Positions 46,009 through 59,300 of a stretch of 64,000 bases of DNA are shown here, piece by piece. This stretch comes from Ulota crispa. Its lineage: Eukaryota > Streptophyta > Bryopsida > Orthotrichales > Orthotrichaceae. The stretch is from positions 31,999,678-32,063,677 of the forward strand of contig OY987244.1 of NCBI GenBank assembly GCA_963920765.1, in the 5' to 3' direction. The notes beneath the pieces are model-generated. The model made no database searches and was not told the DNA's origin. It worked only from the letters and a program-made list of their open reading frames with translations. Both the position numbers and the translations under genes were made by a program. The first letter of the stretch is position 1. Each line of letters begins with the position of its first letter.

Positions 46009-48387
46009 AACAAATATGATGTTATTACTTTTACCCTTACGAAAGAATTACAATATTTTTCCACCCTGACTAGAAAACACGGATGTGCAGTGGACAGATC
46101 CCAAGGTCCCATTCATCCAGGCAGGAGGCAACGAGGGGTCACTTCACCCCGGCCCTGCAATATTGGCTCAATCAGTTCTGAGTTTTGATGCCCTCCAAGT
46201 GTAAGCTTAAATACTACCCTCCACTCTGCCACGTTCCAGCTTGTGACTGGCAATGGCCACGTCTGAGCCCCTTGTATAGTCTGACTGCAGTAAGTGGCTT
46301 TCACTGATGAGCTAATGCTAAGTACGGAGCCCCAGTGAAAGGAGCCGACTTGACCAGGAATAATGGGCTCTGTTCTTCAATAGAAATGATGCTTTCAGGG
46401 GCAGTTGTACAAGGCCATCAATCAGTGGCAGTGCCAGTAGCTGCCATATAATTGTGTGGAGGGATTAATGTGGTTTCAGTCTTCCAGCCTTCCACCAGCT
46501 CATGAGTATCTTGCAAGCACTGGGTTGTCTCAGAACAATGCCGTGAACCCATTCATGAACACAGCACCGTCGTCAGTGTTTTGATAGGGACCCAATACCA
46601 TGTCACCCTCACCTTAATTCCGTTACAGGACCTCTCGCAAATTTGGCCTTTGGATGTACCCTGATAATCTAACCCATACACTTGGACAAACACTCTGGGT
46701 CCAATTCCCATTCTCTGACCAATGCCAATTGTCAGTCCAATTCCTGTTCTCTGGTAATGTTTTCTGAGGTGAAGGAGTTGTTTGTGAGATGAAATTCTTG
46801 CAATCCCCTTGATCTTGGTTTCTTCTTTGAATTGAGTTTATTCTCTGATTTGTGCATGGAAACTTTGTCTTTGACGGGGTTTAGCAGGTGGTACGCTCTC
46901 AAAACAAGTGGATCCTATTTGATAGAAGGCAGTTTACTGTTCTTTTCCCAATTAGATCTTGATAGGATAGAAGTGCTATAACCTGTAAGGAAAACCTTGC
47001 TATATACCACTGTATTTTGCAATATTTTGATGGATACCTTTGATTTTTTTTTGGAGATTGCAAGGACATTTTTGAAAATGTTGGGGTTGTCACAAGCTTT
47101 GAGATAACATGCTTGCAATGTTGGCAGTCACATCCTTGACCACAGCGTTGTTGAATTCTTTTCGTTTTGTTTTTTTAATCAGAATGGTGTAAGTAAGGCT
47201 CATTATGTTATCAAAATAGTGTTCCTTGCGCACAAAGGCATCAAGCACTGCTTGTTATGCGGCAAATACTCAAACCTAGGCAACTCTTGCACCAACATCA
47301 CATTAACCTCTAAAGCCTTGAGCTCAAATTTTCACCAAAACCGTTCCAAAACTGCCATTTTTGATACAAGTACGTACTTGTAGAAAATTGCGTTGGAATT
47401 CAAGTTTTCATATCATGTAGTTTTTGTTGAGTTCCTTGTTTCCAATGCAAAATCTGCGTTGGAAACAAGGAACTTAACAAAAACTACATGATATGAAAAT
47501 GTGAGTTCCAACGCAATTTTCTATTAGTGTATACCAAATTTTAGAAAAAAAAAGTTTTTTTTTTGACAAATGTAGTTGTAAGATCTTGTACTACACTAGT
47601 ATCAAAAAATGTGAAAAAAATTCAAATAGTTTTGCCATGTAGATTGTTAGAGATTTGAGTTTGAATTGACAAAAAGCCATTTTTTGTCTCTACAAAAATC
47701 TGAGTAGCTACATTTCCCAAGGTCATATTTGTATGAAAAAAACTCCAAAATGGTTGTAATTTTTTAGATTTGTTCTTCAAAGCAAGTTGGTTACACATTT
47801 GAAGAACATCAAATAATTTGGAATTGTAAAACACATGGAGAAAAAATAGTAAGTAAAAAGAAGTAGAGAATGACTCAAACCACTAAATTGTTAAGAACTT
47901 AATTACGGAAATGAAAAATTCCAATCCCAATGGTTATGATGTTGTGTTAAACAATTTACATCTTCCGGTTTTGTTTTTTTCTAAAATATAAATTTTTTAG
48001 TAAATTAATGAACTTCAAAGTTTATTTTAGAGTAGAGAATCCATAATTGCCCAAAAATAAAATCTCTTCATAACTTTCATCTTGTTGATCAAAATTGAAT
48101 GATTCAAAGCTTTCCAAGTATATGTAAATCTAAAGAAAAAAATTCAATTAACAAAATTCAAAAAACATAATGTTTAAAGAATTTTTTGGCTGCCCACTTA
48201 GCAAAAAAAACTTCATATCATGCAATAGCTTTTGAACCTTGAAGTCAAAAGTTATGAAAATTGTTGGACCTTAAAGCTACTCCTTGGACACGTCATGTGT
48301 AGAAGTTTTAGAGAAAAATAATGAAAACCCCATTGGTAGTGAGCTGCCCAAAATTGCTATGTTGCCAAAAAAAGGGTGTTCAGGACT
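46009..48387. other. Gene-free interval with a strong hairpin
   Basis: Positions 46120-46880 have balanced composition and unique-looking sequence but no exon I can support. They may be a degenerate gene or transposon body. Positions 47392-47522 form an almost perfect hairpin (listed separately). The remainder is AT-rich. Confidence 0.45.
47392..47522. repeat. Near-perfect 131-bp hairpin
   Basis: The left arm contains AGAAAATTGCGTTGGAATTC, TTTTCATATCATGTAGTTTT and GTTCCTTGTTTCCAATGC. The right arm is the complement in order, ending GTTCCAACGCAATTTTCT. Each arm is about 60 nt with few mismatches and the loop is very short. It could be a fold-back MITE core or a young miRNA/siRNA-type locus. 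No flanking target duplication was identified. Confidence 0.8.
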
Positions 48388-49111
48388 TCAACCCCCAAAG
48401 GACCAACTGTCCCCTCGGGGGACAAATTGATTTTGGGCATGTACCTATAGCTAATCTACTTTTTGTAATTTTTGGAAACTTTTATGGAAGGTGTGGAATT
48501 CAAATATCTAAGTGGGCATCTAATTTTTTCTTCATTTTGACATTTATTGAAGAAGTCAAAAATGAATTTCCAAAAATAGGTGAGATCGGGTAGCCCAAAA
48601 ACTTCTTTAAAAATTGCATTTAAAAAATTTAAAAATATGAAATAGGTACTTTAGACTTATATAGACGTGGGGAGTTTCAAATCATTCAATTTTGATTGAT
48701 GAGATGAAAGTTGTGAGAACTTTTAGTTTGCGGGTAGGCATGGTTTTGAGATTTTCCACACCTACCCGCAAACAAAAACTTCTCATAACTTTCATCTCAT
48801 CAATCAAAATTGAATGATTAAAAGCTCCCTGAGTGTATATAAATCTAAAGAACCTATTTCATATTTTTAATTTTTTTAAATGCAAATTTTAAAGAAGTTT
48901 TTGGGCTGCCCAACCTTGCCAGTTTTCTAGAAAGTCATTTTTAACTTCTTCAATAAATGTTAGAATGAAGAAAAAATTAGATACTCACGTAAATCTTTGA
49001 ATTCCCCATCATCCATAAAATTTTCAAAAAATCACACAAAGTAGTTTAGTCCTAGGTACATGCCTAAAATCTCATTTGTCCCCAAAAGGAGACTTGGTCC
49101 TTTGGGGTTAA
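48388..49111. mobile_element. 724-bp palindromic TTAACCC-type element
   Basis: The left end TTCAACCCCCAAAGGACCAA and right end TTGGTCCTTTGGGGTTAA are inverted. The arms pair through most of the element (CATTCAATTTTGATTGATGA against TCATCAATCAAAATTGAATG; GTTTGCGGGTAGG against CCTACCCGCAAAC). It shares arm sequence with 42239-44093 and, in part, with 48060-48110. It is non-coding. Confidence 0.8.
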
Positions 49112-50379
49112 GATGGGTGCACACAAACATCTTGCTTTTTTTTTGGACAAATAGGGGGAACATATTGATAATTGTCCTCTCTTTGGAACTCTTACAAGGA
49201 TATCCCTATAGTTTTCAAAATTCAGGGGTACCCATCAAAATATTGCAAAGTACAGTACAAGGATACTTATCAAGTTATCCTAGTTTTAATTTACGGCTAC
49301 AGATAGTAAAATGCATTTGGGTGTTCAAGAAATTTTACAAGACAAACCTACAAGAAGAATATTGACATGGATGCAATACTGTAAAATGTGCGGCATTACA
49401 ATTTTTGTTTTTGTTTTTTGTGAAAATTGAGTTGCTTATCAAATTATTTTAAGATGAAATATTGCCTCTTGAACTTCATTGATGAGAAGATTCAAATTAA
49501 TGAAAACACCAAAAATAACTTGAATGCTATTCATCAAGAAGTTGTTGGATGCGAGGTTGGATGTAACATTCATTTACATGTTGAGTGAGAATTCAAATAG
49601 GCAGGGTACAAGGATTTTTGGTGAAAGTGATACCAATTATGAATCCAAAGATGCCATTGGGTTCATGGAAAAGAGGTTACTTGAGAAGTAAACAAAGACA
49701 TTAAGTTTGTTAGCCATGATTGATCTTTTGCAAATTATATTAATCAAGCTAAGTTGTGGACATCAAGAGTGTCAAGCAATTGAGTTGTTTGTAATTTGCA
49801 AGGGGGTGTTTTAAGTGACATAGATGGATGTCTTAGCTTAAAATCAATACTGAGAGAAACTTGAAACAAACTATAAATATTGGTCTTTCTTTTTTAAAGT
49901 TTGTGTAAACTAGACTCTAATGTCATTAATTACACATAGGAAAAAATGAACATTTGATTGAATACATTATTATATTGTTGAAATTGTATTTACAATATTT
50001 CATAAGTTGAATTGTGCATTGTTTACTTTAGATTAAATCTTACATAGATAACTCTATAGTCAAACCCAATCTATGTAACTCCATTAACGAAAAAAATTTA
50101 ATTCCTACATACACATGAAATCTACACAATTTGATTTTCTCATGATAAATTTTCAACCCATTTTACATATGTTTTTGAAGCAATAATAGCATTCATACAC
50201 GTGTTTATTTGTGCTTAAACGAAACTATCAAGTAGTTCAGAAGTTAAGTCTCGCAAATCAACATGACATTAAAACAAAGCATATTCTTCTAATTTATGAA
50301 TTTAAATCAAATCACAACCATTTGCTACATAAATGGATTTGTATTATGAAGAAGAATTTCATTTAATAGGTTATACAAG
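49112..50379. other. 3' flank of the EFHC-like gene
   Basis: AT-rich, with no supported exon or complete element. The part next to 50380 is the probable 3'UTR of the minus-strand EFHC-like gene. Confidence 0.45.
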
Positions 50380-53300
50380 TTAAAAGTAAGATTTAAGAAG
50401 GCCATATACATTGGAAAACTTATCCTTATTCCTACCAACGTAACGCTCCAAAGTGACAACTTCTTGTTTGGTAACATTAATGCCATATTTGGCCAAGATC
50501 TCCTTAATTGACATTGGTTTATATGCCAATGAACCCGACCTGCATCCCAAATCAACTGAATGTTCAGCATTTGTCAAGACTTAAAATAAAAACACTATTA
50601 TTAACATATTTGACAACCAACTATAACTTTAGAGACCACCATTTTCAATAAAACAATGTTTCAATTGTGAAATTCAACTCCACTACTACTTGATGTCAAG
50701 TTTCACAACTATTATCTATATCTATAAAAGAATCCTATGGATTCATTTTGGATGAAAAGTAAAGAGTTTGAGTGCAACAATGAGTTGCATTCCATGCATG
50801 TAAAATGCGCCTTTTACATTTTCTTTATTTAACAAGTTGCACCTTTTAAGTTTTTATTGTTGCACCTTTTACATTTTTTATAATGAACAACCCATTGGTA
50901 CAACGGGTGAGTAAACTAGTTTTATTATATTACTAGTTTACGTACCCGTTGTACCAACGGAGGCATTAAATAGAAAATGTAAAAGGTGCAACAATAAACA
51001 ATGTAAAAGGTGCAACAATAGACAACGTAAAAGGTGCAACTTGTTAAATAAAGAAAATGTAAAAGGTGCAACTTGTTAAATAAAGAAAATGTAAAAGGTG
51101 CAACTTACATGCGTGGAATGCAACTCATCTCAAACTCTTTACTTTTCATCCAAAATGTGGTCTTGGGATTCTTTTATAGATATAGATTAAAAGTCATTAA
51201 AAATAGAAATTTAACTAAGAAACCATATACAATGCTATACCCTTGGAATAGGTATATTGATTTTTCTTTCAACTCAAACTTTAGTTACCAAAAGTCTCAT
51301 AACATGAATATTGTCCCAATTTATTAAATAAAACTTTTGTAAAAAATAAGGCCTGAATAAAAACGCACTAATAGAAAAACATTTCCTAAATTACTGTTCA
51401 CAACAACAGCAAATGTCTTAAATAACTTTAATTGAGTCATTGTATAATTATTTAGGACATTTGTAGTTGTTGTAAACCAATTGTTTAGGACACATTTTTC
51501 TTCTAGTGAGGTCCTAATTGACACAAACTTGTCCTAATCATTACAATTTTGTTTGAAATGTCCAAACCAAGACACCCAAACCAACAAATAGTGTTGTTTT
51601 GCGTTGCAATTTTTTGGTAGTGTTGTGTTCACAACCCAATCCTTTACATAATTTGAAAATTTTAGAGCATATGTAACATTCAAAATAAACAAATTTTAAT
51701 TATATGGTATTGACAAAACGAGGAATGAACTCTTACGGTGACTTGGGGGGCGACTTGGGCCATGAAGGGGGGCTTTGGGTTGGTGGGTCTGGAGGAAAAC
51801 AAGGTCGTTTGGGTGACAATGGCGGAGTTGCCATCTCTGCACATTTGTTGCCACATGGTGACGCTGGTGGCATGGGACTACATGGGTTCCTTGGTGGAGG
51901 AGATGGTGGCGGATCAGGCCCCCTGATGCTCTTGCTAAGTTCCGCTGACTTGTCCGCAGGTAATTTCTTAATTGCTGCTTTAATCTACAAATCCACGATG
52001 GAGCTTGCATCAATCCTATGGCACTGTGTTTGTTTCTTGCTTGGCAACAAGTTCAACATTTTCCAACATTTTCCACGCTTCATCTAACACTAGAAGAAAT
52101 CTTGTCCTAAACAACTGGTTCACAAGGATTGCAAATGTCCTAAACGACTGTAATTGAGTCATTGTATAGTCGTTTAGGACATTTGAGTCGTCGTGAACCA
52201 TTCGTGTAGGATAGTTTTTTCTTCTAGTGTAAGAAGTTTTAAGGATAGCATAAACTAACAAAGATGTAACAAGCATATGAGCTATGCATAGCACCTCAAC
52301 AAGTTGAAACTCTTTGTAATTTGTAAACAAAATGGTTTTAGGAAAAAAGCTACAAAAACATATTGCAACTATTGTTTGCCAAAAAAGCTATTGGCATTCA
52401 AAGTTGACGACTTTGTGACATTTTTGACCAACATTCATTGGTTTATGGTGTCTTGCACTACAAAAGTTTCTTAATTGCACAAATAGTCCATAGCCTGATT
52501 AAATGTGTTATAACTTACGAGCATCATCGAGAGTGGAAGTGAAGTTGTGAGAGGTGAGTAGGGATGTGAAGCCACTAAGTTACTGACCTTGTTAGCAACC
52601 CATTCGTAGTTGGCAAAGGGGAAGACTTTGGGGCTCTCCTCCATGTACTTCAACGTCCACTCATCGGCTTCTATCAACTCAAATATGCGGTCAAACAAAT
52701 ACATCCTCTGGTCCATGAAGCAATCGCTAGGGTCGTACGGGCGTTGCGTGCCTGGCACTCGTGGTGCTGGCACTCGCTGGATGTATTTCCCCGACACGCA
52801 CCCTGAGTTGCGAGCTGGAGGCTCGAACACTTGAATGGAGTCATCTGCAAGATAATACTGTCACCCCCAATGCAACCAGCTTGTCAGCCCAATTTCAACC
52901 TGGACGGACACTCCTTGTTTGTCACAAATGGTTTACATGACTTTGGTCTCATGTCATGGAACCTCAACCTCAAATATTGGTAGAGGGATCTTGTTCATTA
53001 AAAAGGTCTATATGAAAGACTTACTTTGCTTACGCTAAAAGAAGGACATCACTGCAACATGTTACAATACTCTCCAAATTCAACACTTGGATTGTCACTT
53101 TTTTACTTCCATTGATGTTAAGGTAAGAGCACGTAATTGTGGTCAACATTGCTCTAATACTATAGTAACAACAATGATCTAGAAATGTATATTATAGTAA
53201 GTAAGGAGGTGTAATTATTTACTAGACTAGAACCTAGAATTGGATACTCTACAGATGCAAAGCTTGAAAGGGTTTCAGTGTTCAAAATGGCAATCCAAAA

Positions 53301-56300
53301 TTGCTCTAGTTTTCCCTCTAAGACCTTGCCAATGCACTAAGAACAGGGCATATGGGAAAGATTCTGCAATGCTTGTGGTCTTATGGCTTGCCCTTTCCTT
53401 TGGAGGCCTTGCCGAGAGACCGATTGTAGTGTAGAATCTTCCCCAAATGAGTTGTTCACAAGCATTGGAAGCCAATATGGATTGCATGATTGACACTTGT
53501 ATCAAGCATATTCTTCCAAGCTTGGGGCATTCTATACTGCAATTATTGTGTGAAAAGTCCCAAATACACCACCACATTGGTTTTCAACATCATGAAATTT
53601 CAAGCAAATGGAGTTCAAAGAAAGTGCTAACTTGGAACATACTTATGTAGCTGCTATAGAATACTGCCAAAAAAATATTGATTTGAAAAGGGAAAGGGAA
53701 AAAATGGGGGATGCTATATTGTAAGCAGTAAGCTTAGATATTGTCTTTGTTAGAATATTTAACTTCACCTATAATTGTATACATAGAGCCTTATTATTAT
53801 GCACTTTAGACTATCATCTCTTGAAAACTTGTCACTTTTTAAAATTTTCCATTGCTCGCTCAAAATTGGTTTGCTCAATACTCTATGTTTGCTCATGGTT
53901 CACTATTTTACGCTCACAAATTTTGTGCGTTGTCTAGAAGAAAATGGATGGGACAAGGGGAGAGATGGATGAGGAGATGGAGGGTGAGGGCAAGTGTGTA
54001 CTTGGAAGATCATCATGCGGGTCTTGTCAACAGGGTGGAGCTTGTGGATGTCGTCTTCGACCATGCGGCAGGTGAAGGTGAGGATCTTGCCATCCTTGTA
54101 GATGAATTTGATGAAGTCCTTTTGGGGCGCCTGCGGGATGAGCATGATGCAATTCATGAGGCTATCGGCCTCGCTGCCTATGCCGTTGTGCTCAGGGATC
54201 TCCATGCGTGCAAACTCAGGGCCGTCCTCTTGCACGTCGATGCTCGCCAGCATGTCCTCGCTGTACCCATACTTGGTGCGGTAGTAGTTGCGCGTGAACT
54301 CATCCACGTCGTGCAACAGCAGGTCTCGATCGAACACTCGAATGTAGCTCCCGATGTGCAAGTCCGTGTCCCGATAGTAGATGTCCTTCGGCCCAAAATC
54401 CTTCTCCCCGCATATTTTCTTCTGACCTGCAATGCATATGCAATCCAGGCCCCCAACATCACGGCCATCACAACCATTAGCACCACCACATCCTCAAAAC
54501 ACAACCACACCACAAACACCATTGAGGCCTTCGTAATATTCCAAATCCACATTCCACAATGCAGCCTTGCAAACCCCATATTATGTAGATATGGAGTATG
54601 TGCTTATTTATGCATTCTTACTTAAAATCAACTTTCTCATGGGAGGAATTTTTTTTAGAAGTTACTGTAGCAAAGTGATGAGAAGCTCAATATGATAAGA
54701 GTGTATTATAGTATTATGAGAAAAAAAGAATCAATGAAACGTTACACTAGCTTAAAAACATGATAGTTAATTAACACTCCACAAATAGTTGCATAACTCC
54801 ATATCTACCTAATACGAGCTTAATACCATGTGAGCCTCTCTTTTCAATTTGTTTTTTTTGTGGTGTTTTGAGGTCCATCCTACAATTTGGTCAAGGCTTC
54901 CAATTCTAGCAATTTTTGCCTAGTACTTATCTTGTCATATTATTAGCTATGATTTAGTTTTTGGTGATATTCAACCTAGTATTCTCATTAAACATTTCTC
55001 CGGTGATCATGTATTCCTTCTTAAATTTCTTGTGAAGTACACCCAAAATGTTGTCAAGATTTGGCAATGTTTGACCCAAAAGGGAATGTATAGTCAAGTA
55101 TGAGTAGTTTTGTAGCCATGGTAGCCATTGCAAACAACCAAGGATTGTTGTTCATAGTCATTCTCTTCATTCCAAGCCCTTGGATCAATGAGTTTGGATG
55201 ATCTAGACCATATAGAACCAACACCTTTGGTTCATAATGCTTTTGAGCCTCCCACTTTTTGAGCATTTGTTCAATCCAATTGTGGATAGTTGGTAACAAC
55301 ACGTTGAACATGAACAAAGTGATTACATCTCATAATCTTGTGCAATTCAGGGTCATGTTGTCTTATTAGACTCTTGTTTACACTTGAGTAAGCCTTTAAT
55401 CATTAAAATGGTATTTGGAAAATGTGACATTAGATTGTCACATGATACTGTACAATTTCTTTAGGCCTTATAATGTATAGGTAGGAAAGAACCATTTGAA
55501 GATAAAAAGTGGATTCAAAGTCATAATCACTCTAAACTTTTTTCTTTGAGTTTTATCTAAACATAGATTTTTCCATGCCAAATTCTGAGAATTTCATTAT
55601 TATTAAATCATCTTATTTTACTAACATTATTTAATGTAAGGGCCAATTTGAACCAAAAATTAAGGCCATCAAAATTCGGGAATATTTGAACCAAAAGATG
55701 AACAAATATCAACTTCCGTGGTCTCAAAAACATCTTGAAGCATTCATAAAATTTAAATGCATAATATTGGTCTTTTTGACTCACGTTTGAAGGCTAGGAG
55801 ATCAACAAGTTGAGGATATAACTACAAGCCTTGAAAGCTTCAAAGTCCGGAAATGAAGAGAAAGGAATCAATTGGTGTTATTGAAGAAATAGCTTCATCC
55901 TATGGCAATGCCAATCCTCTCAACAAAAAAAAAATCTGCTAAATTTAATCATATTTTGACAAAGGAAACTGATACATGTACCACCCATTCTTGATTATTC
56001 TACCACACCCTACTATATATGGTCAATATTTACAATTTTAAAATAGGTATGAATCACAAGAAAAACACTGAAAAATACCACTTATTTGAAGATACAACTT
56101 GACATAGAAAATACAATTTTATTTTTGCCTTTTAGCTCTTAATCCCGCTTATAGCATCAATTTAAAAGTATGATTAAACTAAACCTAATTCAAAATTTTT
56201 AATTGATATTATAAGTTGGATCTGAAGCTAAAAGACAAAATTAAAGTTGTAACTTTTATGTCAAGTTGTATTTTCAAATTGGTGATGTTTTTCTTGTGAT

Positions 56301-59300
56301 CCACACTAATTTTAATGTTGTAAATATTAACCATATATAGTAGGATGTGGTAAAATAGTCAATAAGGGGTAATACATGTATCAATTCCCTTTGACAAAAT
56401 TGGAGAACAAGAACAAAACATCAAGTTATCCTTATATTCTTGATTGACCTAATACTTGATTGTCTTGCTTCTGAAAAATTCTTGTTTTTCAAGTATTACA
56501 AGTATGCCTTGCTTGCGCTTTACATGATCTCACCTACTTTGTTCCTCTTTTTCCACTATCTGCCTTATTCAACTTATTCCTCTCTTCCTTCCTTTTTCAC
56601 ATTCCCTTTTCCTCTCTCCCCCCCAATCTCTGGAGACTTTTCTTCCTCCATTTCCATGCTTTTTCCTCTCCTTCCCCCTCTCTAATAGAGAAATCAATTT
56701 CGAATTTCTGGGGTTAAGAGAGAATTTCAAAATTTTGGGGTTAAGGTAGTACAGTCATAAACCGTTTGCACATTTTGAACCATCCAATTTGTTGTGAAAA
56801 TGGTGCACTGGTGGTTCTTATATTGGCCTCTTACAACTCATTGAATGCATGGAAAAAAAAGGTGTTTTTAATTGCAAGAGCCAATCATTCTCTTTGCTTC
56901 CTCAAATCTCTTCACAACTTGCAAGTGAACTGTTCTTGGAAGGTATGAGGTTATTAATAGGTACCTATGACACATGCATTTTGAGAATTCATAAGTAACT
57001 CAAAAATGCTTCAAAAAATATGAAACAACTTGTGTTGCATTCTGCATCTATTTTTCTTTGTCTGGAAAATGAATTAAATATCCTCCCATCCACGGAAATC
57101 CATGAAAAAGAGGGATGAGCCTTTAGATGGGTGGTTTTCAAGCGTACTACCTTTACCCTTAAACGTTGAGCTCATCCCCATGGCTGGCCCGCTACAATGA
57201 CTTCTACAGTGTTTTTCAAGGATTCCAGAATTGTGATTGGTGTAACAAGTGCCTAACTAGCTGCAAAAGTGAACAGTTTAGGCTGACCTCACAAATATTG
57301 TTGAAGGGGCAGTATGGATCTTCTCACAATTTGGATTGTCTAAAAATATGAATGTATTTGATGAAGTTGTTTTTTGCCTTCCATGATGAAGCATGTGTTT
57401 ATGATCACTTTTGGGAAAAAATCAGATGAAAATCTGCTCTCTTCTACCATACAGAATGTTTTTTCAGAGGCAAAGGACGAAAATCGTCCTTCTGGAATCT
57501 GGACGTTTAGGGGTTGAGAGAGAATTTCAAATTTCAGGGGTTAAGAGAGAATTTCAAATTTCCAGTGAGACAAAGACTTGACACTTTACAATATAAAAAC
57601 ATTATACCGTGTTTCAAATTTTGAACTTCACGCCAGGTGTAAAGAGCTTGGGACTGATTTCAATAATTCAACCTACGAGGGAGGTGAGCATTAGGACCTC
57701 CTTAGGTTCCAAAAGCACCTCAAAACTCCCAGTGTAAAGCGACTCCAAAGCAAATCTGGAGCTAGGAGTGCAGTCTGGAGTGTAGTTGTGAAAATCCATG
57801 TGTCCACAAAAGTACATCCGTATCCACTCCAGCGTGGCAACAGGTTTGAGTTTCCTACGCAACATAGCTCACAGTTTTAAGTGGCAAAAGAGGTGGCAAG
57901 GAACGTACTCAAGAGGTCATGTGGCGTTTCCTTCTCGAGTTTTTTGCGCCGGATGAGCATGGGGAAGTGCATTCGGCCACTGTTGCGTTCATTCAGCTCC
58001 AGCACTTCGATTGTATCGTCACCCAAAAAGTAATGCAACACCTGCCTTGCAATGCAAAGCCAAAGCCAAAAGCCATGTGAGTAACAACCCCTACTACGGT
58101 ATGGGTCATGGTGGTGATTCCTCTCTATGTAGAAACCACCTTGAAGTTGATAGTAAAATGAGTTTCTTATAATCGACTTTGCTATACTAATCACTGGAAC
58201 ATTTGGAGATTTCTGTTGTTTAGAAGTGTGTGGTCAATTGATTGGTGAGATTTAGAGGGTGGTTTTGATTTTTTAAGTGAACATGATCTATATTGTGTTT
58301 AAGGGAGAACTTTCACGTTAGTCCTAAACTGTAAAACTCAAATACAACAAATAAGTTTGTAATGTAAAATTGTGCATGACACTTATAACCAAACAACTAT
58401 TGTGGCAACAAGAAATACTAATACACAACACATGTACCCATTAAGTCCATATCAATTTCACTAGCAAGAAGAACAAAATATGGGCTTCATCTTGGAGGTT
58501 TTGGATATTTGATAGTTTTTTTTTGACAAAGATTGGCCACTTAAATTTGGAAATTGTTGATTGTAAGTGTCATGCAATGTAGTTTATTGGTTTTCTTGAA
58601 GCTAAGGTCAGCATGAAGATTAACCTTAAGAGTTTAAACTATTTGGTTGGAGTTGGACCTTATAACTAAAGATAAACAAACAATTTTAAAGCAAATAGAG
58701 GAAGGTATTTGTTTTTATAGTCTTAGATGAATGATGGACCTACTTGAGTTTGGAATGTTAAAAAGCTAAGTGAGCTACAAGAGTTGGCACAAAGCACATA
58801 CATAAGGACGACGTTCCCCGTAAGGAACGGCCCGGTCATCCCACACGCAAAAGAAGCGTAGCACTTTGCCATCCAAGTCCAAGAACTGACGCAGTGCATA
58901 CTCCTTGTGGTGGGGCTTGATGACGTGCCGGTAATGGGCCCGATACTCCTCCAGGGGCTCATTTGGCCATGGCTCCTCGTCTCCCACAGGCAGCCTTTGC
59001 TTCATCAAGTATCTCTGTTTTGCACAAATTCCTATAATCACCACATAGTAGTAAAGAGGCACACAGCACTATGCAAGAGGGTATTTGGTTTTTGGAGCAA
59101 GTGCACACTTGTAGCACATTTTGCAATCTCACAGTTTGAAACAACAATGGAGATAGCATCTAAACTATTTCAAGTGACATATTTTTGGACTCTGGTTGAT
59201 GAATATTTGAAGTTAGAATGGCACGGTGCTCAAATTTTTTGTCCCCACCTTGAAATGTTCATCATTGACACTTCTGAGATCACTCTATCTTACTTTGATG

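Larger units (their letters stand above)
50540..51736. other. Last intron of the EFHC-like gene, with Helitrons and a CACTA MITE
   Basis: The intron between exons 51984-51737 and 50539-50380 has a GT donor after a CC and an AG acceptor at 50540-50541 on the minus strand. It contains the two Helitron-like elements (50715-50919, 50933-51186) and one CACTA-like miniature (51366-51508), which together make up about half of it. Confidence 0.8.
54427..57908. other. Largest EFHC intron (3.5 kb) with three elements
   Basis: The intron joins exon 58041-57909 (phase 1, ending TTG A) to exon 54426-54002 (starting GT CAG AAG). It holds a fold-back element at 55954-56399, a TAAGGTAG element at 56742-57155 and a TTAACCC-type element at 57153-57516. 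An open stretch at 57868-57670 could splice but breaks the DM10 alignment, so I leave it as intron. Confidence 0.75.

Noticed and set aside
53852-54625. Long plus-strand open frame of 257 codons
   Set aside because: It is antisense to the DM10-encoding exon 54426-54002. The minus-strand reading has clear family motifs and splice phases, so the plus frame is a shadow.
57670-57868. Open stretch between EFHC exons considered as an additional exon
   Set aside because: Exon 58041-57909 (phase 1) joins 54426-54002 directly in frame and restores the second DM10 domain. Including this stretch breaks the alignment and leads to stops.
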